Origin: an uncultured Pedobacter sp.
GTDB lineage: Bacteria; Bacteroidota; Bacteroidia; Sphingobacteriales; Sphingobacteriaceae
Direction: 5' to 3'
Assembly: GCA_946478755.1 (NCBI GenBank)
Contig: CAMLDJ010000149.1
Span: forward strand, 1 to 12,842
Length of the DNA stretch: 12,842 nt
Shown here: positions 5,821 through 12,842 of the stretch, in pieces
Numbering within the stretch: position 1 is the first letter of the stretch
Layout of the letters: each line of letters begins with the position of its first letter
The notes under the pieces: generated by a model
The model's input: the letters and a program-made list of their open reading frames with translations, nothing else
The model's database searches: none
What the model was told of the DNA's origin: nothing
Position numbers and translations under genes: made by a program

Positions 5821-7545
5821 TTATTTGTAAAAAGTAATTGAATAATTTCTGTTGTTGTCCTTCATGTCAGTAACAATGACCTCCAACGTATGTTTTCCTG
5901 GGGCAGTGTGTTCATCAAAGGTATGCCATAATGATGCAGTTTTGGCGTCAAACTCCATTAATATCCATCTGCCGTCGATATAGCCGTTAAAGCTTTTAAT
6001 TCCCGAGAGATTGTCCCTTATTTTAAAGGACATTTTGCTGATGCCGCGCATATTTTTTCCGTTCGCAATGTTAACAGGCATAATGCTGGGAGGTATGGTA
6101 TCAATAGCAATAAAATAACTGCCAAAGTTACGTGGTTTTGCTTTCACATAACCGTTTTCAAAATATCCACCCTGTGATGATCTAGCCGTGTTGACAATCA
6201 GCGCCTTTTCCTTGTGTTTATCGAGGGTGCTGTCTGCTTTGATCCAAAGTTCGAAGCCAGTATGCAATGGCGTGAGGTTATTGTGAATCTGGTGCACGAC
6301 CGAATAGGCATTTACAGCGGGCTTTGCCAGTCTTTTATAAGTGAAACTCAGGTCGTTATATAAGCTTCCTTTTGGAATAATAACCTTTACCTCTTCCGTG
6401 TTGAACTCGTTAGGCGTAGCGTAAGAATACTCAAATAGTTCTTTTACTGGCTCCGGGGCACTGATCACCGCCTTAACATCAGCCTGTACATTAAAGGCTA
6501 GCGTGCTCTCATTACCCTTGCCGTCGGTGACCGTATATTTCAGGTGGTGCTGCTTGCCATCGGTAAAGGCTATCTTTCCGTTGTTGACAAGATTGTAATA
6601 AATTTTTAACGGGTTGCCGGGATCCACAAAGCTTTTTTGGATCCTTCTTTTCGTGTTGATATAAGTAGGATAATCGATATGGGAGTTGACGGCCTTGCTG
6701 TTTTCAAAGGTGAACTTCTCTAATGCCGAAGTATAGACCGGCTGGCCGTCTAGCTCGAGTGTTATGGAATACACCCCGTTCGTGCCCGATGCACCATTGT
6801 GCTTGTCGGTCGTGACGATACCGAAACCCACCTCACCACTCAGATTAATGGTGCTTACCTTGTTCAGGTGGTAATTTCCTTTGCTGCCAATTACCTGAAA
6901 GTATTGCTTGGGGATGAATTCATTAAACGGTTTTTTATTTAACCGGTATACATACATGGAGTAAATAACAGGGGGGATGTTGTCGGGTATTTCCAGGCCG
7001 AACAGCTGCGGGTTGATCGTGGCCTCGGTTTTGGTATCTCTGATCTCGAAATGTAAATGTGGACCACCGGAACTGCCTGTGTTTCCTGTATAGGCAATAA
7101 CGTCGCCCTTGCGTACCGGCAGGAACCGTGCGTTGGGAAATTCATCGATTTCAAAAGATCTCTTCTGATACTGAATAGACTTCACTTGTTGCGCTATTTT
7201 AGGCCCAAAGCGTTGCAGGTGTCCATAGACGGAAGTATAACCATTTGGGTGATTGATATATAAGGCCAGACCGAAGCCACTGTTCTGTACGCGCAGTCGC
7301 GAAATATAGCCATCAGCAATGGCATACACCGGGTAGCCTTGACGTTGATTGGTCCGGTAATCCATTCCCGAATGAAAATGATTGGCACGAAGTTCGCCAA
7401 ATGAACCGGCCAGGGCAGGAGGTACAATATCCAGAGGCGACTTGAAGTCGACCAGCGGGTAATTACTGCTGCTGAACAGCTGTTGGCCGAAAGCATTTAA
7501 TGAAAATAGGATCGAAATGGCAAGGGCCAGTTTTCTTTTTGTCAT
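5821..7545 (-). CDS. Secreted M23-family metallopeptidase with C-terminal Ig-like region
   Basis: The protein has 574 residues. A signal peptide covers about 1-20 (LALAISILFSLNAFG), so it acts in the periplasm or at the outer membrane. The M23 (LytM/peptidase) domain spans about 45-185 and keeps all zinc and catalytic positions: HSGMD (H58, D62), YGHL (H109) and HLHFE (H163, H165), with PVRKGDVIAYTGNTGSSGGP before the last motif. The domain is therefore probably active, cutting peptidoglycan cross-links or peptides. The remaining 380 or so residues are beta-rich, with Ig-like patterns (KQHHLKYTVTDGKGNES, IPPSIMPVN, FKIRDNLSGIKSF, GKHTLEVIVTDMKDN); binding or anchoring is only a guess. It ends in VTDMKDNNRNYSITFYK and I see no T9SS sorting domain. 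It starts 5 nt after the FAH-family gene and 4 nt before bcp. Confidence 0.9.
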   Translation of the reverse strand: MTKRKLALAISILFSLNAFGQQLFSSSNYPLVDFKSPLDIVPPALAGSFGELRANHFHSGMDYRTNQRQGYPVYAIADGYISRLRVQNSGFGLALYINHPNGYTSVYGHLQRFGPKIAQQVKSIQYQKRSFEIDEFPNARFLPVRKGDVIAYTGNTGSSGGPHLHFEIRDTKTEATINPQLFGLEIPDNIPPVIYSMYVYRLNKKPFNEFIPKQYFQVIGSKGNYHLNKVSTINLSGEVGFGIVTTDKHNGASGTNGVYSITLELDGQPVYTSALEKFTFENSKAVNSHIDYPTYINTKRRIQKSFVDPGNPLKIYYNLVNNGKIAFTDGKQHHLKYTVTDGKGNESTLAFNVQADVKAVISAPEPVKELFEYSYATPNEFNTEEVKVIIPKGSLYNDLSFTYKRLAKPAVNAYSVVHQIHNNLTPLHTGFELWIKADSTLDKHKEKALIVNTARSSQGGYFENGYVKAKPRNFGSYFIAIDTIPPSIMPVNIANGKNMRGISKMSFKIRDNLSGIKSFNGYIDGRWILMEFDAKTASLWHTFDEHTAPGKHTLEVIVTDMKDNNRNYSITFYK

Positions 7546-7550
7546 TAGTA

Positions 7551-8162
7551 CTATTTAATCTCAAAATTAAGTAATTGTTGTTCCTTTAGCCAGGCTTCCA
7601 GTCTGTCGCCCTGACTAATCCGGCCTACTCCTTCAGGTGTGCCGGTAAAAATGAGATCGCCTTTTTTTAAAGTGATATAGCGTGATACAAAAGAAATTAT
7701 CTTTTCAAACGAAAATAAAATATGCCTGGTATTGCCGTTTTGCTTTGTCTCTCCGTTAATTTTCAATTGAAAAGGCAAATCGTAAATATCCCCGATTTGT
7801 GTTTTAGGAACGAAGTTACTGATGGCTGCTGAATGGTCAAAAGCCTTTGCCAGTTCCCAGGGTAATCCTTTCGCCTTATGGGCGGTCTGAATATCTCGGG
7901 CCGTAAAATCAATGCCTAAGCCAAGTTCTTCAAAATATTTATGGGCAAATTTTTCTGAGATGTGTTTGCCCTCTTTGCATATTTTTAAAACCACTTCGAG
8001 TTCATAGTGGATGTCAGAAGAAAAATCAGGAATATAGAAGGGTTTATTATCTTTAAGTATTGCAGTATCGGGTTTTAAAAAGATAACAGGATTGTCGGGG
8101 ATGGGATTGTCGAGTTCTTTGGCGTGTTCGGCATAGTTGCGACCTATGGCAATTATCTTCAT
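7551..8162 (-). CDS. Fumarylacetoacetate hydrolase (FAH) family protein
   Basis: The protein has 203 residues, the short single-domain FAH form (like YcgM or FAHD1). It begins MKIIAIGRNYAEHAKEL and shows PVIFLKPDTA, the metal-binding pair HYELEVVL (E54, E56), GIDFTARDIQ with the third metal ligand D85, then KGLPWELAKAFDHSAAIS, and FTGTPEGVG followed by GD near the end. Family members hydrolyse or decarboxylate acylpyruvates and oxaloacetate in the cytoplasm, with Mg2+ or Mn2+. The neighbours here (M23 peptidase and Bcp) give no pathway context, so the substrate is open; acylpyruvase or oxaloacetate decarboxylase activity is the most general guess. It is the first gene of the three-gene set, with a well-formed promoter starting 62 nt upstream. 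Confidence 0.92.
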   Translation of the reverse strand: MKIIAIGRNYAEHAKELDNPIPDNPVIFLKPDTAILKDNKPFYIPDFSSDIHYELEVVLKICKEGKHISEKFAHKYFEELGLGIDFTARDIQTAHKAKGLPWELAKAFDHSAAISNFVPKTQIGDIYDLPFQLKINGETKQNGNTRHILFSFEKIISFVSRYITLKKGDLIFTGTPEGVGRISQGDRLEAWLKEQQLLNFEIK

Positions 8163-8223
8163 GCTGGATGTGTATTTTAAATGATGTAGCTAACAAGGAT
8201 TAAGCCACGATGGTTTCAGATTT

Positions 8224-8255
8224 CAAAAATACAAAAAGAAATAAATGGAGAACAA
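8224..8255 (-). promoter_or_regulatory. Promoter for the FAH / M23 peptidase / bcp set
   Basis: On the minus strand, TTG (plus 8253-8255) is followed after 21 nt by TATTTTTG (plus 8224-8231), a full match to TAnnTTTG. The predicted transcript start would be near 8218, giving a leader of about 55 nt before the FAH-family ATG at 8162. Confidence 0.6.
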
Positions 8256-8267
8256 TTGTAAGAGGTG

Positions 8268-8783
8268 TTATAAAACGGAAATGCGTTTTACAACAGTTTC
8301 CGTGCCCGACATTATTTTAAGGAAATAAATGCCGCTGTTTAAACGGTTAGGAATAGTATAGCTTTTTGTTTGTTCGCCGGCAGCGATCCGTTCATTGGAT
8401 AAGGTTACGATCTCATTGCCCAACAAATCCAGTATCTTCACAGAAAGGTTCGACTCCCTGTCCATCCGAAGGATCAGGTTAATCTGATCATCTACAGGAT
8501 TTGGATATACTTTTAAAACGTTGAGAATTTTTTCCTGTTTAACATTGTTTAAACCTTTGTTGCCGGATACCACATCATTGTACTGAACATATCCAAAGTT
8601 ATATTTAGGCTTATAGGTAGGCACGTTTGCCTTAATTTGCGGCGTTTTATTAATCTTTTTAGACCTGATACCTGTAGATAAACTATCGTTTTTCTGACCG
8701 AAAACACTAAGGCTGCACAAAACACTCATGCATATGATGCAAGATATGTGAAGGAGAGCAGCTATTTTCCGTTGTATCTTCAT
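8268..8783 (-). CDS. Short secreted protein with T9SS type A C-terminal sorting domain
   Basis: The protein has 171 residues. The N-terminus (MKIQRKIAALLHISCIICMS, then VLCSLSVFGQ) is a long Sec signal peptide, cleaved about residue 29 or 30. The last 80 residues (about 90-171) are a complete type IX secretion sorting domain: VYPNPVDDQINLIL, LSVKILDLLGNEIVTL, GEQTKSYTIP, LNSGIYFLKI and VVKRISVL. Only about 60 residues lie between, basic and low in complexity (KSKKINKTPQIKANV, YKPKYNFGY), with no domain I recognise. The cargo is thus nearly absent; either this short segment is the functional part, or the gene is a remnant of a larger exported protein. It is divergent from kup. The start is supported by the signal peptide; a downstream Met19 would remove most of it. 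Confidence 0.85.
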   Translation of the reverse strand: MKIQRKIAALLHISCIICMSVLCSLSVFGQKNDSLSTGIRSKKINKTPQIKANVPTYKPKYNFGYVQYNDVVSGNKGLNNVKQEKILNVLKVYPNPVDDQINLILRMDRESNLSVKILDLLGNEIVTLSNERIAAGEQTKSYTIPNRLNSGIYFLKIMSGTETVVKRISVL

Positions 8784-8794
8784 GTTTGGTATGC

Positions 8795-8826
8795 CAAAAA
8801 TATAAATAATAAAATAAAAAAATCAA
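8795..8826 (-). promoter_or_regulatory. Candidate promoter for the T9SS-tagged protein gene
   Basis: On the minus strand, TTG (plus 8824-8826) and TATTTTTG (plus 8795-8802, full match to TAnnTTTG) are 21 nt apart. The predicted transcript start is near 8790, leaving a leader of only about 6 nt before the ATG at 8783, which is unusually short. That lowers confidence, although the boxes themselves are good. Confidence 0.45.
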
Positions 8827-8845
8827 TCATTTTGCTTACTATTTT

Positions 8846-8865
8846 AATATTTAACAATATTTAAC
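8846..8865. repeat. Perfect 10-bp tandem direct repeat in the kup / T9SS-protein divergent region
   Basis: AATATTTAAC occurs twice in a row without a spacer. The repeat unit is about one helical turn and lies between the two divergent promoters, 20 nt beyond the -33 box of the minus-strand gene and 55 nt before that of kup. A loosely similar TTAAACATTAAT follows near 8906. It could be a binding site for a regulator that sits on direct repeats, but chance in AT-rich DNA is possible. Confidence 0.4.
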
Positions 8866-8920
8866 ATGTTTGACCGTTGAATATCGTTTTGATCAGGGAT
8901 CGTTGTTAAACATTAATGAG

Positions 8921-8949
8921 TTGTATTTTGTTTATTTACTGTATTTTTG
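8921..8949 (+). promoter_or_regulatory. Promoter for kup
   Basis: TTG (8921-8923) and TATTTTTG (8942-8949, full match to TAnnTTTG) are separated by 18 nt, within the range known for Bacteroidota promoters. The predicted transcript start is near 8955, giving a leader of about 36 nt before the GTG start. Confidence 0.6.
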
Positions 8950-8991
8950 CCACCGTTTAATTTAAATAATGTCACATCATATTATTAACTA

Positions 8992-10944
8992 GTGTCAAGT
9001 CATAAAAATTTTAATACGCTTTCAGCGGGTGGTTTATTAGTAAGTCTGGGAATTGTATACGGGGATATAGGTACTTCGCCACTGTATACCCTCAAGGCAA
9101 TTTTTAATGCAGTAGTTGGAGGCGGGCAGGAGGTTACTTCTGATCTTGTTCTTGGTGCGCTTTCCTGTATCATATGGACATTGACATTGCAAACCACCAT
9201 TAAATATGTGGTGATTACGTTGAGAGCCGATAACAAAGGTGAGGGCGGTATTTTTTCGCTCTACTCACTGGTACGTAAGAATGCCAAATGGCTGGTCATC
9301 CCAGCTGTTGTTGGAGGTTGTGCGTTATTGGCAGACGGTATTATTACGCCAAGCATTACCGTAACCTCGGCAATAGAAGGTCTTCAGTTAAAATTTCCAA
9401 CAGTAAGTGTAATTCCCATTGTATTGGCCATCATAACGGCTTTGTTCATTATACAACAATTCGGAACCAACCTTGTTGGAAAACTGTTTGGTCCCATCAT
9501 GTTTTTGTGGTTTAGCGCCCTGGGTGTGCTTGGGATTTTGTTTGTCGTGCAGGATCCAACCATATTCAAAGCATTGAATCCTTATTATGCGTTTAATTTA
9601 TTGGTTAATAACCGAATGGCCCTGCTGATTCTGGGAGGCGTATTTTTATGTACCACCGGGGCTGAAGCTTTGTACTCTGATATGGGTCATTGCGGACGTT
9701 CCAACATCAGGATTAGCTGGATCTTTGTTAAAATTATGCTCATTTTCAACTACCTTGGGCAAGGGGTATGGATCTTGCACCATGGTCATTATGACACAGG
9801 TTTAAATCCATTTTTTGAGATCGTTCCGACTCAGTATCTCTTGTTTATGGTGGCGCTGGCAACAGTCGCAGCTGTAATTGCCAGTCAGGCAATGATTACA
9901 GGATCCTTTACGCTGATTTCAGAAGCAGTTAGATTAAACCTTTGGCCTAAGGTCAGGATTAACTATCCCAGTAATCAGAAAGGGCAGATCTATGTGCCCT
10001 CTATCAACTGGATTCTTTGGGCAGGTTGTATCGCTATTGTTTTAATATTTGAAAATTCAGGAGCGATGGAGGGGGCGTATGGGCTGGCCATCAACGTTAC
10101 ATTTTTGGCCACGACCATATTGATCGCCGCATACATGAAGCGTAAAAAAGTGCCTATGTATGCTATTGGCATATTTCTGGCCATCTACCTGCTGCTGGAG
10201 ATGACATTTTTAGTGGGTAATATGTCCAAGTTCTTTCATGGCGGATGGGTAACTGTTCTAATTGGCTCTGCATTGTTTACAGTCATGTGGAGCTGGTATG
10301 TGGCCAGGAAAATTAAGAACAGGTTCGTTAAATATGTTGAGATTGAAGATTATTACCAGATTATAAGTGAGCTGAGTGAGGATATTTCTGTACCTAAGTA
10401 TTCGTCGCAACTGGTTTACTTAACCAGTGCTAACTTTAAGACCGAGATCGAATCGAAGATCATCTATTCGATTATTCAGAAAGAGCCGAAGCGGGCTGAT
10501 ATTTACTGGCTTGTTCACGTTGATGTGGTAGATGAACCGTTTACAAGAGATTATAAGGTGGAATTCTTAATCCCGGGTAAGTTGATCAGAATCGACTTTA
10601 AGCTGGGTTTCAGGGTAGAGCAGCGGGTTAATCTGTTATATAGAAAGGTAATTGAAGAACTGGTAAAAAATGGTGAGGTGGATATTACCAGTCAGTATAG
10701 CTCGTTAAATAGGCATAAGATTGCGGGAGATTTCAGGTTCGTGCTTTTAGAGAAGCACTTGTCTAAATTCTCTAAGCTGAGCTTATATGAGCGTACGATC
10801 ATGGATTATTATTTCATCCTTAAACGCTTGAGCCTTTCTGAAGAAAGAAGCTTTGGATTGGACTCCAGCTATGTTGATGTGGAGAAGGTTCCCTTAATAT
10901 TTGTTACGCCGGATGATATTGAACTGAACAGATTGCCAGTATAA
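8992..10944 (+). CDS. kup: Kup-family low-affinity potassium uptake protein (K+/H+ symporter)
   Basis: The protein has 650 residues, close to E. coli Kup (622). The start is GTG: an in-frame TAA lies at 8986-8988 and the family motif comes only 20 residues in, so no ATG can serve. The N-terminus shows LSAGGLLVSLGIVYGDIGTSPLY, the Kup hallmark (GDIGTSPLY at 24-32), then NKGEGGIFSLYSL, GCALLADGIITPSITVTSAIEGL, GAEALYSDMGHCG, and ASQAMITGSFTLISEAVRL. About 12 membrane helices occupy residues 13-440, followed by a cytoplasmic domain of about 200 residues. It imports K+ across the inner membrane, probably with H+. It stands alone on its strand between its own promoter and terminator. Codon use resembles its neighbours and there is no sign of transfer. 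Confidence 0.95.
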   Translation: MSSHKNFNTLSAGGLLVSLGIVYGDIGTSPLYTLKAIFNAVVGGGQEVTSDLVLGALSCIIWTLTLQTTIKYVVITLRADNKGEGGIFSLYSLVRKNAKWLVIPAVVGGCALLADGIITPSITVTSAIEGLQLKFPTVSVIPIVLAIITALFIIQQFGTNLVGKLFGPIMFLWFSALGVLGILFVVQDPTIFKALNPYYAFNLLVNNRMALLILGGVFLCTTGAEALYSDMGHCGRSNIRISWIFVKIMLIFNYLGQGVWILHHGHYDTGLNPFFEIVPTQYLLFMVALATVAAVIASQAMITGSFTLISEAVRLNLWPKVRINYPSNQKGQIYVPSINWILWAGCIAIVLIFENSGAMEGAYGLAINVTFLATTILIAAYMKRKKVPMYAIGIFLAIYLLLEMTFLVGNMSKFFHGGWVTVLIGSALFTVMWSWYVARKIKNRFVKYVEIEDYYQIISELSEDISVPKYSSQLVYLTSANFKTEIESKIIYSIIQKEPKRADIYWLVHVDVVDEPFTRDYKVEFLIPGKLIRIDFKLGFRVEQRVNLLYRKVIEELVKNGEVDITSQYSSLNRHKIAGDFRFVLLEKHLSKFSKLSLYERTIMDYYFILKRLSLSEERSFGLDSSYVDVEKVPLIFVTPDDIELNRLPV

Positions 10945-11001
10945 AAGACTCCGGCCCGGCATTCCTGACTAATATAAAAGACTTCTTATGGAGTCTTTTT
11001 T
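10943..11001 (+). terminator. Terminator after kup with two alternative left arms
   Basis: The right arm GGAGTCTTTT (10990-10999) and its T run can pair with AAAAGACT (10976-10983; 8 bp, 8-nt loop), a normal intrinsic terminator. The same arm can also pair with AAAAGACTCC (10943-10952; 10 bp), which begins inside the kup stop codon and would enclose the GC-rich CCGGCCCGG. The short-loop form is the likelier terminator. Confidence 0.7.
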
Positions 11002-11135
11002 CGTATATAGCCCCCATATTTATTACTATCCATTGGTCTCATGCGTAGTTATAGTTAAATTTAAAGTCTTTTTTCTAAAAATGTTATGTATTTTTAGTTA
11101 TCTGTCTAAATCTATTCGGGAATTATTTAGTTGTA

Positions 11136-12842
11136 ATGATTTATCTGTTAAGGCTTTTATTTTTACTGCTTTTTGTTGTACGCAATACCATGTGCCTTGC
11201 ACAGTCCCAAGGACCAACTATAAAGTACCTGGGGGTAGAGGATGGACTTTCAAATAATGTAGTCAACTCTTTATATATGGATCGTTTTGGCTTCATGTGG
11301 ATGGGTACCTACGACGGCCTAAACCGGTATGATGGATATGACTTTAAAATTTTCAGGAACAAATGGGGCTGCGAGCACTCTTTGATTTACAACCATATTA
11401 CTGCATTAAATGGGGATGGAAAGGACCGCATATGGATTGGCACCCAAAAAGGCATCTCTTATTTTGATTACAAAGATTCGAAGTTTAATCCCATTTTTTA
11501 TAAGGAAGCAGATCAGCGGGTCAAAATTACCGCTGCTATAAATGCTATTGCCATCGGCAAGTCTGGGTCGGTTTATTTAGCTACTGAGGAGGAAGGTTTA
11601 TTTGTGCTGAAAGAGAAAGCATTTGTTGCTGAGCGATTGGCTCATAACAAGGTGTTAAATTTTGCCGTAAAGGCCATATGTGAAGATGGGGCGAATATCT
11701 GGATGTATATAAATGGTGCCGGACTTTTTAAATACAACGAGCGGACAAAGACAATGAGATGCGTAAATTCTGAAATCACTCATGTAAGCAGTATTATAAA
11801 TGGGGATGCCTATACCTTATGGATTGGTACTGAAAAAGGTTTGTTTAGTTACGATAAAAAAAGTTCGCAACTACAGCGTGCGCCGTTTAAACTAAGCGGT
11901 GAAAACATCACTGGAGTAAGTCTCGATAAAGAAAAAAAATTATGGGTATGTACTGATGGGGCTGGTATTACAGTTTATGATAGGCAGAAGAACGAAGTGA
12001 ATTATCTTGTTGCCGGTAAGGGAAAAGGATTTTTGAGCAGCAATTCGATTGGCGCGGTTTTTGAAGACAGGGAGGCCAGAAAATGGATTGCCACTTTTAG
12101 GGGGGGGATAAACATTATTGACAATAAGAGCCGGCAATTTACAACCATAAATAAAGATCCTTATAAAGAGAATACACTGATTGATAATTTTGTACTGTCT
12201 TTTTGTGAAGATGCTGACCGGAATATATGGATTGGTACAGATGGCGGAGGCCTGAGTGTCTGGAATCCAAAGCTCAATGTGTACACCAATTATGTCCGGA
12301 ATACCGATGTTCCAAATTCCTTAAAAAGCAACTTTGTAACCAGTATTTTAAAAGATCATAAAAATACCATTTGGGTAGCCAGCTTCTCGGGCGGTATTGA
12401 TCGTTTTGACATTAAAACCAATACGTTTAGGCATTATGCCTGCGGGGATACATTAAGTAAAGCCGAGGAAGTGAATTTGTGGAAGCTTTATGAAGACCGG
12501 CAACATCACATCTGGGCAGGAACTACGAAAGGTGGTTCGCTGTACAGGTTTGATTCGGAGAAAGATAAATTTGAGTTGTTTGACCGAGGTCTTAAAAACA
12601 TCCACACCATCTACCAGGATAGCGAGGGAACCCTTTGGGCTGGAAACTATACTAGCCTTATTAAAATAGACTTGCTGGCCAAGAAACATTTATTTATACC
12701 GGTCAATTTCGCTATCCGTTCTATTCATGAAGATGTAAATAAAAAAATGTGGATAGGGACCGAGGGAGGTGGATTGTTGCTATTCAATAGAGCGAATCAA
12801 AAATTCACCCGCTATATCGAGGCGGATGGCTTGCCCAGTAAC
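11136..12842 (+). CDS. Hybrid two-component system sensor, periplasmic propeller region (3' end outside window)
   Basis: The frame is open for 569 codons from ATG 11136 to the window end. An in-frame TAA at 11076 and no earlier in-frame ATG support this start. Residues 1-23 form a likely signal peptide (MIYLLRLLFLLLFVV). The rest is a series of propeller (Reg_prop) repeats of the form xxWIGTxxGLxxYD: near 37-66 (DGLSNNVVNSLYMDR, MWMGTYDGLNRYDG), 99-111, 146-158, 188-200, 228-240, 269-281, 317-329, 364-376, 412-425, 459-472, 500-511 and 538-550, about 12 in view. It stops at DGLPSN, a typical repeat start. Full-length members add a Y_Y_Y domain, a histidine kinase, a receiver and an AraC-type DNA-binding domain, not visible here. 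They sense oligosaccharides and switch on polysaccharide utilisation loci. A propeller sensor with another output remains possible. An 8-G run lies at 12100-12107. Confidence 0.85.
   Translation, partial: MIYLLRLLFLLLFVVRNTMCLAQSQGPTIKYLGVEDGLSNNVVNSLYMDRFGFMWMGTYDGLNRYDGYDFKIFRNKWGCEHSLIYNHITALNGDGKDRIWIGTQKGISYFDYKDSKFNPIFYKEADQRVKITAAINAIAIGKSGSVYLATEEEGLFVLKEKAFVAERLAHNKVLNFAVKAICEDGANIWMYINGAGLFKYNERTKTMRCVNSEITHVSSIINGDAYTLWIGTEKGLFSYDKKSSQLQRAPFKLSGENITGVSLDKEKKLWVCTDGAGITVYDRQKNEVNYLVAGKGKGFLSSNSIGAVFEDREARKWIATFRGGINIIDNKSRQFTTINKDPYKENTLIDNFVLSFCEDADRNIWIGTDGGGLSVWNPKLNVYTNYVRNTDVPNSLKSNFVTSILKDHKNTIWVASFSGGIDRFDIKTNTFRHYACGDTLSKAEEVNLWKLYEDRQHHIWAGTTKGGSLYRFDSEKDKFELFDRGLKNIHTIYQDSEGTLWAGNYTSLIKIDLLAKKHLFIPVNFAIRSIHEDVNKKMWIGTEGGGLLLFNRANQKFTRYIEADGLPSN

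Noticed and set aside
7194..7496. Second minus-strand frame of 100 codons within the M23 peptidase gene
   Set aside because: It lies in another frame of a strongly supported coding region with intact catalytic motifs, so it is a shadow frame.
8271..8290. Inverted repeat TAAAACG/CGTTTTA at the end of the T9SS-tagged gene
   Set aside because: The stem is only 7 bp and AT-rich, lies within the last codons and stop, and no T run follows on the minus strand, so terminator function is not supported.
8950..8991. Possible c-di-AMP riboswitch before kup
   Set aside because: Only about 36 nt separate the predicted transcript start from the GTG, far too little for the known ydaO-type fold.
10988..11257. 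Plus-strand frame of 89 codons after kup
   Set aside because: It starts inside the kup terminator hairpin, overlaps the start of the sensor gene in another frame, and has low-complexity composition without recognisable family features.

Overview
The window looks like chromosomal DNA of a Bacteroidota bacterium, most likely a Sphingobacteriaceae member such as Pedobacter; the genus is inferred from overall flavour, not demonstrated. Pointers are the AT-rich intergenic DNA, start codons without Shine-Dalgarno sequences, several matches to the Bacteroidota promoter (TTG, then about 18-21 nt, then TAnnTTTG), a protein with a type IX secretion (T9SS) C-terminal sorting domain, a split two-gene transketolase, and the beginning of a hybrid two-component sensor with propeller repeats.

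Layout. Bases 1-3778 are read on the minus strand and form one tightly packed series. Reading from 3778 downwards it runs: transketolase N-terminal subunit, transketolase C-terminal subunit, an ECF sigma factor only 12 nt behind it, a single-pass membrane protein in the anti-sigma position, a small Spy/CpxP-like periplasmic protein, and the first 31 codons of a class III aminotransferase cut by the window edge. Two leaders in this series carry the same motif and a similar small hairpin just before the start codon. A 218-base divergent region (3779-3996) holds a near-perfect LacI-family operator palindrome and leads on the plus strand to a FucP/GluP-type sugar:H+ symporter. That gene ends at a strong hairpin which can serve both strands.

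From 8162 down to 5352 (minus) comes a compact set of three: a fumarylacetoacetate hydrolase-family enzyme, a secreted M23 metallopeptidase and a Bcp-type peroxiredoxin, behind a good promoter. A short T9SS-tagged secreted protein (minus, 8268-8783) is divergent from a Kup potassium transporter (plus, 8992-10944, GTG start). The region between them has a promoter in each direction and a perfect 10-bp tandem repeat in the middle. After the kup terminator a large plus-strand reading frame starts at 11136 and stays open to the end of the window. It is the periplasmic propeller sensor of a hybrid two-component system, the type of regulator that usually controls a polysaccharide utilisation locus, which would lie beyond base 12842.

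Most genes belong to recognisable families. The less ordinary parts are regulatory: the LacI-type operator between transketolase and sugar transporter, the coupling of an ECF sigma cassette to transketolase, the duplicated leader hairpin, and the tandem repeat upstream of kup. No tRNA, rRNA, CRISPR array, insertion sequence or phage gene was seen. No gene-free stretch exceeds 300 bases.
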